Part shown: positions 32,812-43,964 of the stretch, piece after piece
How positions within the stretch are numbered: the first letter of the stretch is position 1
Layout of the letters: each line of letters starts with the position of its first letter
Assembly (NCBI GenBank): GCA_021596325.1
Contig: JAKGDA010000015.1
Location: forward strand, 496,001-560,000
Length of the DNA: 64,000 bases
Reading direction: 5' to 3'
Source of the DNA: Parafenestella ontariensis
Taxonomy: Eukaryota; Ascomycota; Dothideomycetes; Pleosporales; Cucurbitariaceae
Notes under the pieces: generated by a model
What the model was told of the DNA's origin: nothing
Database searches by the model: none
What the model saw: only the letters and a program-made list of their open reading frames with translations
Translations under genes and position numbers: made by a program

Positions 32812-34806
32812 ATGCGCCCTTCGCCGTCCTTCTCCCTCCGCATCCGCTCACACCTCTCGCGCTCAAGACATGATACCGTCACGCCTCCCGCGCTGGTCCA
32901 AAAGCCCATCGAGGCGGCCTACTACCGCGGGGGCACATCGCGTGCCGTGATAATACAACCGCAGTTCTTACCAAAGGAGCGCGCAAGATGGCCGTCCATA
33001 TTCCGCCAGATCATGGGGAGCGGCGACCCGTACGGGCGGCAGCTTGATGGCATGGGCGCCGGCATATCGAGTCTCAGCAAGATATGTCTCGTTGAACCGT
33101 ATGGCAAACGCATCCTGAAACTGGGACGAGCCCCTCGTTTCCGGACAGGCTACGGTGGCATTGATGCTGCAAGAGCAAGTGCTGAAGCTATGCAAGCACA
33201 AGAAGAAGCACAGCAGGGTGGAGACGAGCAGGAGCTGGATATCGACTATACCTTCGTCGGACTTGGCATTGAGAACGATGAAGTGGATGTAGCAGGCAAT
33301 TGCGGCAACATGAGTAGTGCAATCGGTCCTTATGCGTACAATGCTGGTCTGCTTCCGCCACGAGTATATGGCCAGGGCGATGGAGAGGTCACAGTCAAGA
33401 TACGGAACACAAATACAGGGAAGCTAATCGACTCTACCTTCGAAGTTGTAAGCGGGCAAGCTGCGGTCGTAGGCGACTACAGCATCGACGGAGTCACTGG
33501 CTCAGGTTCAAATATCAAGCTCGATTTCAAACACCCATACGGCAGCAAGACGGGCAAAGTTCTCCCAACTGGCAAGAGAGTGGACAATATTGCTGGCTAC
33601 AAGGTGTCCTGTGTCGATGGCGCGAACCCAGCAATATTCATTCGTGCAGACGACATCGGGGTGGACGGCACTATCTTACCAAACGACTTCAATAAGCTCC
33701 CTGATAAACTCGCACTCCTTGAGAGCATACGCAAAAGCGCAGCCGTAGCAATGGGCATTGCGCCCACCGAAAATCTAGTACCTCGCACGATCCCTAAGAT
33801 CGGGCTCGTGTCCCAATCTTCGTCGCATCCAGTTCTATCAGGCCAAACACTCAAAACGCCACAAATGGACATTGTAATCCGCTTCCTATCTGATACGCAG
33901 CCGCATCGCGCGATTCCACTTACAGCGGCTTTGACTACGGCTGTTGCGGCTCGCATCCCAGGGACTATTGTTGAACAATTACTTTCTCCTGATCCGGTCA
34001 TGGATGATGCAATTACGATTGGACATGCGAGTGGACGATTGCAGGTCAATGCTACAATGGATGAAAAGAACACAGTAATACCGGTTAGTGCGACGGTGTA
34101 TAGGACTGCTAAGAGGCTCTTTGAGGGGAGCGTGTTCTGGACGGATAAAGGAGGTGAAGAAGTGAACTCTGGGCCAAACTACGGCAGTAATGGCAAGCAC
34201 TCACTAGGCCTCGCATTCGTACTTGAGAATAGGGGAAAGGACTCCTCCCACCTATTTGAAAAAGACGCAAAACAAGACGAAGAAGATCAAGATCCAAAAC
34301 ACAGCGAGCCACAAACCCCATCGACCCTCACCTACAGACCTCTCCAAGACCTGCAATCCCCCACCCAACAAAATACTCCACCCGTCACCCTCCCAGAAAC
34401 ACCCCTCACAACCGCCATGCACCAACTCCACACCCACCTCAGCACACTCCTTTCAGACCCAGACTTCTCATCCCGCCCCTACCCGCCCAACCTCCTCAAC
34501 ACGCTCGAATCCTCGTACAAAAAGATCCTCGCAAACTCGCGCGCACGCACGCAAACCGTTCAGGGCAACAATTGGCATCACTGGGCTAAGACGCTGCATA
34601 AGCGGAAGAAGAGCGCGAGAGAGTCGGTTGAGAGGAAGGAGGTGTTAGAGAAGAAGATGAAGAGGGGGTTCAAGAGGACGACGAGGGGGGAGCTGGGGTT
34701 GGATAAGTTTGGGAATGGGGTTTGGGAGAGGGGCGAGGGGGAGGAGAGGGGAAGGAGGAAGGAACGTGTGGTGAGGGCGGGGGGTCGGCCGCATTTCCCG
34801 GTGTAG
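32812..34806 (+). CDS. PrpF-like isomerase with ~190-residue C-terminal extension
   Basis: The first ~450 residues match the PrpF/DUF453 family, a diaminopimelate-epimerase-like fold that isomerises aconitate-type or methylitaconate-type C=C bonds. Seen: YYRGGTSRAVII near the start, MGSGDPYGRQLDGMGAGISS, GNCGNMSSAIGPYA, VDGANPAIFIRADDIG, and IGHASGRL with RTAKRLFEG near the domain end. The true ATG is 32812; the preceding in-frame codon is GTG. The N-terminus (RPSPSFSLRIRSHLSRSR) looks like a mitochondrial presequence. After residue ~475 comes an acidic linker, then a Lys/Arg-rich segment (KTLHKRKKSARES, KKMKRGFKRTTRGELGLDK) that I do not recognise and that is not part of PrpF. The frame is open throughout. 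The substrate is unknown. Confidence 0.85.
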   Translation: MRPSPSFSLRIRSHLSRSRHDTVTPPALVQKPIEAAYYRGGTSRAVIIQPQFLPKERARWPSIFRQIMGSGDPYGRQLDGMGAGISSLSKICLVEPYGKRILKLGRAPRFRTGYGGIDAARASAEAMQAQEEAQQGGDEQELDIDYTFVGLGIENDEVDVAGNCGNMSSAIGPYAYNAGLLPPRVYGQGDGEVTVKIRNTNTGKLIDSTFEVVSGQAAVVGDYSIDGVTGSGSNIKLDFKHPYGSKTGKVLPTGKRVDNIAGYKVSCVDGANPAIFIRADDIGVDGTILPNDFNKLPDKLALLESIRKSAAVAMGIAPTENLVPRTIPKIGLVSQSSSHPVLSGQTLKTPQMDIVIRFLSDTQPHRAIPLTAALTTAVAARIPGTIVEQLLSPDPVMDDAITIGHASGRLQVNATMDEKNTVIPVSATVYRTAKRLFEGSVFWTDKGGEEVNSGPNYGSNGKHSLGLAFVLENRGKDSSHLFEKDAKQDEEDQDPKHSEPQTPSTLTYRPLQDLQSPTQQNTPPVTLPETPLTTAMHQLHTHLSTLLSDPDFSSRPYPPNLLNTLESSYKKILANSRARTQTVQGNNWHHWAKTLHKRKKSARESVERKEVLEKKMKRGFKRTTRGELGLDKFGNGVWERGEGEERGRRKERVVRAGGRPHFPV

Positions 34807-35023
34807 ACATTGCGTATATGTTTGATATACACTTTTTGTGATATGTGCAGGGCTTCTATGTCTATGTACGGTGACGGCTTACCCAACACGCCGAATGCAA
34901 AATGCCTACATACACTTCCCCACAAACCCGGCAACAAACGCCGCCCAAATGGTATCAAAGAGTCTAAGATCGATAACCAAATCCATACATGTACCTGGTC
35001 CCTCCTTTTGCACATCCAACCAC

Positions 35024-36092
35024 CTAGTCCACGTCCTTGAACTTTCTATACATCTTCTTCTGCTGCTCCAAGAACAGGAACGTGAGAATAGTATGCGGAC
35101 CGACGCGGATGAAGCTCGGTACCCAGCCCTTGAACATCCAGCGGAAACCCTCTGCTTTCATAATCTCGGTAATGTGTTTGACGAGACCCTGGCTGTCGTG
35201 CGAGCTCATGACGCGAGTCTTGATCACGTCCACCGGTGAGCATATTGTCGTGGCGACAAAGCCTGCTAGGAAAGAGGCGGTGAAATGTGTCGTGAGGTTA
35301 TCTACGAGGGGTGTGTAGTCCAGGAGTACGCGCTTGAAGCCATCGTACGTGGCTAGCTGCCCAATTGTCATCAATACTGCTCTTGACGAGTTCGGCCACA
35401 CGCCTTTCCATAAGCTGGCTACGCCTTCTTCCCGCGACATGCGTATTACTCCGTCCAACGCATGCTTATAGTTCCTTCGTTTTTCTACTGGTAGCGCTGC
35501 GTCGTGTTGCATGCGTACATTCAATATGTCTCCGGGGTTTCCGGCAACGCCGCCGAGGAAACCAGATACCGAGGCCATTCCTACGAGGGTCAGAAATGAG
35601 GGCTTCTTGTCGGCGGTGGTCACGCGTTCTTTGAGGGTTTCGTAGACGCCGAAACGGGTCATGCTGTAGGTCAATTGGCGGAGCTGCGCGGCAGATATCT
35701 GTATGCAGGCGTTAGATGTTGAAGCATGATGAGGATACAATTACGTACGCCTCTATACAATGCAAATAGCCCGTCATTCTTCACTACATGGCCGAACATT
35801 TGCACCATGTTTAACCGCACGCCATGTGTTGCTTGTGTTTGTAGCCGGACCTAAGCTTGTGAGCGCGATATCAAGGCGCATTCGATAGTTGATATACCTT
35901 CACTACTCAATTATTAGCATACGGCTTGCACAGAAAAGAAGGAGTCTTACCCAGATCCAGCGGATGTGTGAAAAAGGCCGCAAAACAACTCGCGCTCCCA
36001 CCAAACCAGAAGGGATAATGAACCGGCGTCTTCTTCACATCTTGGCTCTTCTTCAACTCAGGTGCGCTCACCTTGTTGGTGAGGACCGCCAT
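35024..36092 (-). CDS. DIC1: Mitochondrial dicarboxylate carrier, SLC25 family
   Basis: Inner-membrane carrier exchanging dicarboxylates such as malate and succinate for phosphate. Exons 36092-35951, a 5-nt micro-exon 35902-35898, 35850-35749 and 35698-35024 code 307 aa. The three-repeat carrier pattern is clear: PFWFGGSASCFAAFFTHPLDLVKVRLQTQ (split across exons), GGVAGNPGDILNVRMQ, and AGFVATTICSPVDVIKTRVM, each with the Px[DE]xx[KR] signature. GNPGDILNVRMQHD and the N-terminal GGSAS are typical of Dic1 rather than other carriers. The first signature is correct only if the micro-exon is spliced in. The last residues are KMYRKFKDVD. Confidence 0.93.
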
Positions 36093-36322
36093 ATTGATCG
36101 CGCTGTATGCAGAAGCTGCATTGACCGGCCCGGGGAAGCTACAGCCTGGCGAAGCGTGGATATCGCGGAGTGTTGGTAGGCTCGGTGATTGTTAAGAGCC
36201 CGAGAAATCACTGCGGGCGGACGTCATCGGCACTTCGGCTATATGTAAGCACAGAGCTGCGCGCTTGGCGTCGCGTGGTTTTCAAAGACGCCGATGAACT
36301 TCATCGCGGTGGCATCAGGAAT
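36093..36322. promoter_or_regulatory. Bidirectional promoter of DIC1 and mitochondrial Phe-tRNA synthetase
   Basis: Opposing ATGs are 230 nt apart and both products are mitochondrial, so shared control is plausible. No specific site is called. Confidence 0.5.
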
Positions 36323-38044
36323 ATGCGAATATCACTCTGTTCTGCGGCTACTTGCCGTCAATTGAGTCGAAATGCGTCGTCTCGAATACATAGGCTGTCA
36401 CTGGCGCCGTGGCCGCGGCTGCATACGGTGAGATATAATTCTTCTGGTACGTTTACTGTCATGTGATTCTCCTTTGGCAGAGCAGTCAAAGCAATAGCGC
36501 GAGCTTCCTGTAGTAGCTACCATTTCGATCGGGCAGTGGCGAGATCTTCAGCAACATATCTTGCCTCATGTTTTTCCTATTAGTCCTCTGCAGAATCTAA
36601 AACTGAGATCATATTGAAGGCCATCTCTAAGTATTAGTTAGGAACATTTCCCAAAGAAATCACGATAGAAGAAAAGAGCTATCAGACCGATGAATGGATG
36701 AACACGCCTTCATCTATCCTTTCCGCCATTCCTCGACGTCTGCATCTCCAGCCAAATCATCCCTTGACCATAACCCGGAAACTCATCGAGTCACGCTTCC
36801 CTGGATACAAAACTCACAACAACCTATTTCCCATCGTCACCACTGGGCAAAATTTTGACTCCCTGGGTTTTCCACTTGACCATATTGGACGGAGTCGAAC
36901 GGACACGTACTACTTGAACCAAAAGACTGTTCTGCGAACGCACACTTCAGCGCACCAGGCTGATACCTTTCGAAACAACGAGAGCGAAGGTTATCTGATC
37001 AGCGCCGATGTATACCGCCGAGATGCCATTGACCGAAGTCACTATCCGGTGTTCCACCAAATGGAAGGAGCGCGAACTTGGGATAGGCAACAAGTAGAGA
37101 AAGAGGGAAAAACGCTTGCACAAGTCATATGGGATGATGTGGACAAGATCCCTAAGCATGATATTGCAGTCGAAGATCCTAATCCGACTTTCCATGCTGA
37201 ACGCAACCCGCTCCAATCAACACATTCACCGGAAGAGGCCGAGGCCATCGCAGCTCACCTGAAACGAAGCCTCGAAGATATGGTTGTCATAATTTTCAAT
37301 GCTGCTAAAAGCGCTGCGGACACAGCATCAGACAATGAGCCACTGAAGGTCCGATGGGTCGAGGCATACTTCCCCTTTACATCGCCAAGCTGGGAACTGG
37401 AGGTATTCTGGCAAGGGGACTGGCTCGAGGTTCTCGGGTCTGGAATCGTCTCCCAGCCCATCCTAAACAATGCCTCCGTTCCGAGCCGGGTGGGCTGGGC
37501 CTTTGGCCTAGGGCTCGAGCGCATCGCCATGCTCCTCTACTCGATCCCCGACATTCGACTATTTTGGTCCAAGGACACGCGATTCCTATCTCAATTCAGC
37601 GAGGAGAAACCGATCCGCCGTTTCGTGCCCTTCAGCAAGTACCCCGCGTGCTTCAAGGACGTGAGCTTCTGGCTGCGCTCCAGCTCTAGTGCTGCTGGTG
37701 GCGCGGCTCCAATTCACCCACCGGCAACAACGACGCCCGGACCGTTAGGGCCCGCATCCAATGCTTCACCGATTCCGCCCGCAGCACCTGCGCCTATCCC
37801 GCCCTCCTCATCGTCATTTCACGAAAACGACGTGATGGAAATTGCGCGCGAGGTGTGCGGCGATCTGGTTGAGGATGTGCGCCTCACGGATGAATTCGTG
37901 CATCCCAAAACGGGGCGCCGCAGCATGTGCTATCGCGTCAATTACCGCAGTCTGGAGCGCACTCTTACAAACGAGGAGACGAACCAGCTGCATGACCGAT
38001 TGCGGACGCTTCTTGTCGACAGGCTGGGCGTCGAGCTACGATAG
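36323..38044 (+). CDS. MSF1: Mitochondrial phenylalanyl-tRNA synthetase
   Basis: Monomeric class II synthetase that charges mitochondrial tRNA-Phe. Exons 36323-36446 and 36657-38044 give 503 aa. Exon 1 is the presequence (MRISLCSAATCRQLSR through RLHTVRYNSS); splicing out 210 nt joins it to EITIEEKSYQTDEWMNTP, so the ATG-like Met at 36698 is internal. Class II motifs: VFHQMEGARTW (motif 2) and GWAFGLGLERIAMLLYS (motif 3), followed by the anticodon-binding ferredoxin-like domain (CFKDVSFWL and DLVEDVRLTDEF). About 45 Pro/Ala/Ser residues (IHPPATTTPGPLGP and beyond) are inserted within that last domain. The C-terminus is LVDRLGVELR. Confidence 0.95.
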
Positions 38045-41000
38045 CAGGTTTCCTTGTTCTGTCTAATATACCGGTTTGCTGCGAGTTTGTAGGAAGCGAC
38101 CTGGTCCTATGAATGCCGAACCAAGTGCGTCTGTACGAGGAAGCTACTGCCGGCTTCTTCATTACCCTACTGTTGAACGGGAATAGTGGCATGACATGCA
38201 GGAGGTCAGGAGCATCGTTCAAAATTTAAACATGCGTTAGCTCTCGGTCAAGCATGGTCGGCGGCCAAGGAAAGAGGACTTGTCGTCCACTTGTTAGATG
38301 TACCAAGTGTGTAGCACCATACCTTTTCTGTACTAACACTGTATACTTGTATCGACTTATGCCTTCTCGCAAATCTCGTACCACCTCGTATTACCATGAT
38401 ATGGCGCCATGGTCTAATGCATGCAGCACATCCTCTTCTCTTGTTTTCCCCGCAAAAGATTACGCGACCGGGAAAAAGCGTGGTGCACTTACCTCCTGCT
38501 CATCATACCTCTCTTTTTCCCCACACACGAGTAATAGCCCTCTCTCCTACCAATCGTTCGGACATGGTCGACCGAGTTTGGGGTCAGGCGGCGTTGCGTT
38601 GGCGTTTCGTTAACTGCTAACGTGCTATACCCCCTTCTCCTATATGCGCCGCTCTGTTATAGATCTATACCCTCTTTTTCTTGCCTGGTGCACTGATGGA
38701 CCCTGCGGGGTTCGTCTATGCCAGCAAGGCCAGGCACCGTGCAACAAACGCATGTACGTGCAGCATCGTATCGTGGACAGGAGCGCCACAAGTGCCAGAG
38801 TATGCTTCATCGCTACCGGATCTGACACGGCAGTCTAGCTTGGCCGTTTACGTTCCTGGTGGGTATGTAGCCTTTCGATGCTAGACACGTTACCATTTTC
38901 TTTTAGCGAAGTCAGAAAAGAGAAAAAGAGGGTGCGAGTCGTGTATTGCAGTTGCGGCAGAGCCTCGTCTGATGCAAGGCCTACGCCGCAGCTTGAACTG
39001 ACTTTAGCGTGCGATGGATGGGAGCGGCCGAGAGTCCAGCTTGCGGACATGAGCCACCGGGCTGTTGGGTTGTATCATGATAGTTAGTTACCAACTTTAA
39101 CTTTCTCGCTTCTTAAACTCAATACCACACACAGAGTAGGTAAGAAACCCCTTCAATGCACAATAGACACCTCCAGCTCAATCCGAGTGCGACTACGACG
39201 AGCCTACATACGTACCTGTCTCAAACTTCTCTTTTCGCATATAACTTACACGAAAGCCTAACAAGTGCCGAGCACCGAGCGGCCGTTTCTTTCTCCAGAT
39301 TATACTACTGCTGTGCAACGTTACGATAAGACGGCAATTGCGGGAGTTCGTGCTAGCGCATCTGAGCTCGAGCTCTTTCTCGCAACCCGTCGCCGGGTAT
39401 GCGTTTCTTGCGTCTTTGCTTATCCCATGGGGAGGGGTGTTCCCTTGGCTTTCCCCGCAATAACTTCAGCAGGCAATAGCCGAGTGGGAAAAAACTATAG
39501 CCATGGTTGCATTATCGGATTGATCGGTAGTGGTATACTTTCTACTTTTCATGTTTGTTTCGCGCTTAAGCTGCCGAGCGATGATGAAGGGTCTAGACGA
39601 TTGTCCCAAGGAGTAGATTCGAACAGCGGAGCTGGACCTGGAGCATTGCGGGAATGGGCCCATCGTTTGAGGTCGCGGGGGCAGGGTTCTGGGTTATAAT
39701 GGGTTGATTGTAAAGTTTTGGGCTGGACGAGTCAGATGGAAGAGGCGTCAGGGTCCTGGGGAAATTGCGGTAACGAATCGGAAGCCGGTGGTTGAAGTCA
39801 GGGACAGGACGGAGATATCTTGGGTGTCTGTGTTTATGTGACGCGCTTTTGAGACAACAAGTAGGAAGAAAACGGGAACTGGGGATTTTGATATCTGTGG
39901 CTTTTAGGGTTCGAGATTGAAGGGTAATGTAGGGGTTGAGTGGTAGCCTTTTTCGGTGATATCGTGGAGACTAAGGAGGACGACTACGTTGGTAGAGAAA
40001 AATGACTAAAACCTCACCATTATCATCTACAATTCCACAAATGGTTCGCTACGTGTAGCATAGCCTGCTGAGATTCCATTCGACGTCCGGGTGCAGATGC
40101 TGCAGCTATGGGGTTAATGAGAAGTGCAGCGCTTGCTAATTCGGTCCTGCATGGCAGGATCGTGAACCAAGAAGTGCTGTGTCGTTACGAAACTAAACGC
40201 CAGACCTGGGCCCTACGCTGCAGCGTTTATAACGACATGCGTTTGTGGTCTTGTGCGAATAGTGCAGGAACCTTGCAATGGCCGTGGACTCATGCCTAGT
40301 GGTTTCTCCATACTAAACCCACCAATGGTCGAATCAGGAAGATAATCGTTTGATTGAATTATGCAGCTGGACTGAAATTTCGATGCTGTAATGATGTCGG
40401 CATGGCCGAAATATTCACTGAGCGGATACTCGAGTGCCTTGTCGAGCGCAATGCCTGACGATCTGTGCGCATGCAGCAATAGGAGGGCATGTAAGAAGGG
40501 AGAACTAGTGTGTAATAATCTGGAAGAGAGTATGTCAGGCGATAGGAAATCCCTAAAAATCTACTTAGAGGTGTTCGAGGTAGTCTCGTAATGGTGGGAA
40601 GCTTTTTGGTGTTGATATGCGAATACATTGGATCGGGCCAAGGCATCCGAGCAAGCTCGAGGGGCACTGACCTCGTTCTCCCATAAACGTCGCTTTGCCC
40701 AAAAATAAGGACGCGGAGACCAACCAGAGACAGCCTGATTAAGGTAGATGAGGAGTAAAATAAAACAGCTCATGGCCAATGAACCATTGCTATTCATCGT
40801 GAAGCTCTTGATACCAACACATGATCAAGCGGGTCTTATCAAATGGAAGTGGCAACAATATTTACAGCGGCTAGCATGCGGTGATTGTAACTGTGACTGT
40901 GAGTTTAGAGAAAAAGAGGAATTAAGCTTACCACTATAAGCACAGCAATCATGCAATGCGTGGTCCTGTATGATGGAGACATGCGCATCAAAAGCCGCAC

Positions 41001-43964
41001 CTTAACATCCTAATGATAGCATATCTCAAAGACAGCGTGTGTGACGGTCTTACTCTGACGAAAAAGGTACCCTACGCCATCCACTGGTTCCTACAAGACG
41101 ATAGACGTGCGTCTCCACTTGCCAGTTTGGGATGACGTCCTTCTGACAGTTCCCGTAAGATAATCGCGGGAGGAAACGTTTAAAATCCTCCTGAAGATCA
41201 CAATTGAGAAACGTCGGGACCGTGCCGAAGTACCGCGGCGCGAATGAGGCCACAATGTTCAGAACCAAGGTACACGCGCAGAATTTCATGGGATTGTGAC
41301 GATATGCTGTGTGAAGTGTGTGAAAGTGCTGCAAGTGGTTGAGTGTTTCAAAGGGCCATATGAAGAGATGTACTTCCATCTATTTCCATCCAACCGGTGC
41401 CGTTCAGAATGAGCATCCCCACCTAGAAGCCTATCAGTAGCGACAAGGGAACCACGGTTCATCACCGACGGGTTTAGTAAATGTGACGATATGCAGTTTC
41501 TGCTGGAACCGGCCAGATGCTATCTTGCAATAAAGCCAAAATCTCTACTTTAGGTGAACATGGCCAGGGTGAGAGCGCGCGCTGCAAATCGTAGCGCATG
41601 GAGAGAGGGCCGCAGTGGAGAAATAGGAGAGAAAGTAGCCATATGTGGAGTAATCGAATGATTTTGGATCTGCGAAAAATTGGTGGCAGCTCGTGCAGCA
41701 GCTCCCTGCTAGGACTTGTCTATCACTGCATGTCTTGGCGTGACTGCGGATCATGACATGCATCCCAGAGGTCTAGCGGAGCGGGAAGCCGCAAACCGCA
41801 ACGGTACCGTTGCTTAGCTATGTGAAGAGATGGCTATTGCCGTTGATGCGAAGAAATGTTTCGGTAATGTCAAACGCATGAAGCCCAAGATGTAGAAGGC
41901 GAGTAATTTGCATAATGTTTCGCAGGGGAGTGTTCGCTTCAAGGATCAGTCTCCCAGCCACAGATTAGACGAGCATATCAGCTTGAAACGCTTGGGCGGC
42001 CTCAGCATGGGACAAAAAGGTGGTAATCTAATCCTCACCAACACTGTCGGTGTTGCTTTTCAGGAACGTCGAACTGGTGATCCGCGCGGACCGCAGTTGC
42101 ATACGAAGGGCGAAAGTGCGCGTTCCTGGAGTGCACCTGCCACCCACTCGCATTTCAGACACAAGTCAGCATGTGGTTATGCGAGACAAAGGGTAGATAG
42201 ACATGGGCGACGCATGATGTAAAGTTGGCCATGGCGGACACGGGAGAGGATGACTCGAGAGAAGCTTGGCGAGTCTTGTATCTACCCGACTCTCAGCGAG
42301 GTCGGGACCTGCAAGTGAAGCCCGAATTAGTAACAAGTCAGTGATAGTGATAGTGATGGTCATGGGGGTGAGGCGAGTCAATGGTGTCATAGCTATACGA
42401 GAAGCTATGCCCTCTGCGAAAGCGAGCTCTTCACCATTGAATGGGCTTAGGCAAAGTAGAGTAACCTCAAACACGGCCTCCCGAAGAGCCTGGACATCGC
42501 GTGCACTAAGCGACGGCCCTGGTTGATAAGGCCGTGCCTCGTCTATATGTCCTGCGCGCTGGAAATTGTGCCTCGATATTGTCGAGTAGGTTGGGCATGG
42601 CCTCTAAATGACGGTGAAAGAAATGAGGGGTAGTGATGAAAAGATACATGCCATTTACCCTCTATCTGCAAGATGGATCAGCAAGGGTTTGCAGTAGGTG
42701 AGATGCCCAGGTAGGTAGGTGTAGGTGCTCCAACAGGACAGGGGCGAGGCTGCGCGAGGCGGAAGACGCCGCAGCTCACTGTGTATCTCATGGATGCTGC
42801 CCTCCTCAGAGGATTTCAGAATTGCCTTTTGCAGCGCACGCCGGCGCGGCCGCAGCCGACAGAAGCAGTATAGGCCTCGAGAGGTCACCGTCTAGAAACT
42901 TCGCAGGATTCAATGTTGTGTGCAATGGTCGCTCCTGCTTGCTGTCCCGTGTTTGGACCCTTGCTCCTGCCGCCAGGGTTGCCACGAGGCGGGCTCCCCG
43001 GCCAATCAGCTTCCCTGTAGGACCTCAACGTTCGCTTCACGATGCCGTTCCTGATTCCTGACGGTTCCTGAGGCGCGCCTTCCTCCTCTCTCCCTCCGCA
43101 GTCCGACTTTTACAGTCGTCAGACGTCGCAAACAATTGCACCGCGTCATGGCTCGCGGGAGGCGCCACATTGCTCACCGGCGACCTGCTGATGACAAACA
43201 ACAATATTCCGCGCCGCCCTATATCCTGCCGAAGCTCATGGCAGAACCGGTTCCTGCTGCTGCTGCTCCGGCGTTGCTGCCGTTTTGGATTCGCCCTCCG
43301 TCACTTCACTGATAAACGGCTGGCCTGCCAAAGTCTGTCTATCAGCTACTTCGACGGCGCCAGGTGCGCGATATGCTGCGGAATGATGCGCTAGGTACCC
43401 ACAGCTCCTGCCAGCGCTACGTAGTGCTCGTCGTCCAGCATCGTGCAGATCGACAGCTCCCCGTCTAAATAGACGCTATCCGTACAGTAGTTGTAGTCGA
43501 CCATGCGTCTGTAAGGGTGGTGCCGCAATGCACGATGTGCAGATCATCCCAGGCATTAATTCCGGCCTGCTATAGGGTTCCCCACGAATCGCACAGACAT
43601 GGGGAGGTTGGCCCCTCGTTTCATCCCCGAGCCCGCCCATTCCCACCTTGGATGCGCCTCCGACAGCCTAGACGCATCGTTGCTACTACTGCTTCGCCGT
43701 AGCAGGGGGGCCCTCCTCGTTAGTGCGGGTATCAATAGCAGACTGGCCGAGCCACACTTAAACCGCTGCGTTGCCTTATTTGCCAGATACATGCAGGGAA
43801 CGCCCTCATGTTTGACATGTTCGCCTCCCGAGTCTCATCAACCTTGTACCTCTGACAGTGGCCCACGGGTACCTCAAACAATTCCCATGGCACACATTGC
43901 CAGCTGCATACGGCCAGACGCCCATAAGTCCTCCGTTTATATAACTCAAGAAACATCCTCCACC
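38045..43964. other. 5.9 kb gene-poor region
   Basis: Between the Phe-tRNA synthetase stop and the Uds1-domain gene I find no exon with conserved protein motifs on either strand, no tRNA and no transposon ends. Open frames are all under about 110 codons and many lack ATG starts. 38240-39100 is pyrimidine-rich; 42700-43600 is more GC-rich. Short tracts include GTGATA repeats near 42340 and TAGG repeats near 42714. It may be a long 5' leader or regulatory region for the gene at 43965, or may hold non-coding transcripts; neither can be shown here. Confidence 0.5.

Noticed and set aside
36698..36700. ATG as start of mitochondrial Phe-tRNA synthetase
   Set aside because: Conserved codons (EITIEEKSYQTDEW) continue upstream, and an exon with a presequence joins in frame at 36446/36657.
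39610..39640. Sequence resembling a tRNA B-box (GATTCGAAC on the plus strand)
   Set aside because: The flanking bases do not form a T-stem and no anticodon arm or acceptor pairing was found.
38045..43964. Degraded transposon in the gene-poor region
   Set aside because: No terminal repeats, no transposase or reverse-transcriptase remnants, and no strong AT skew of the kind left by repeat-induced mutation were seen.
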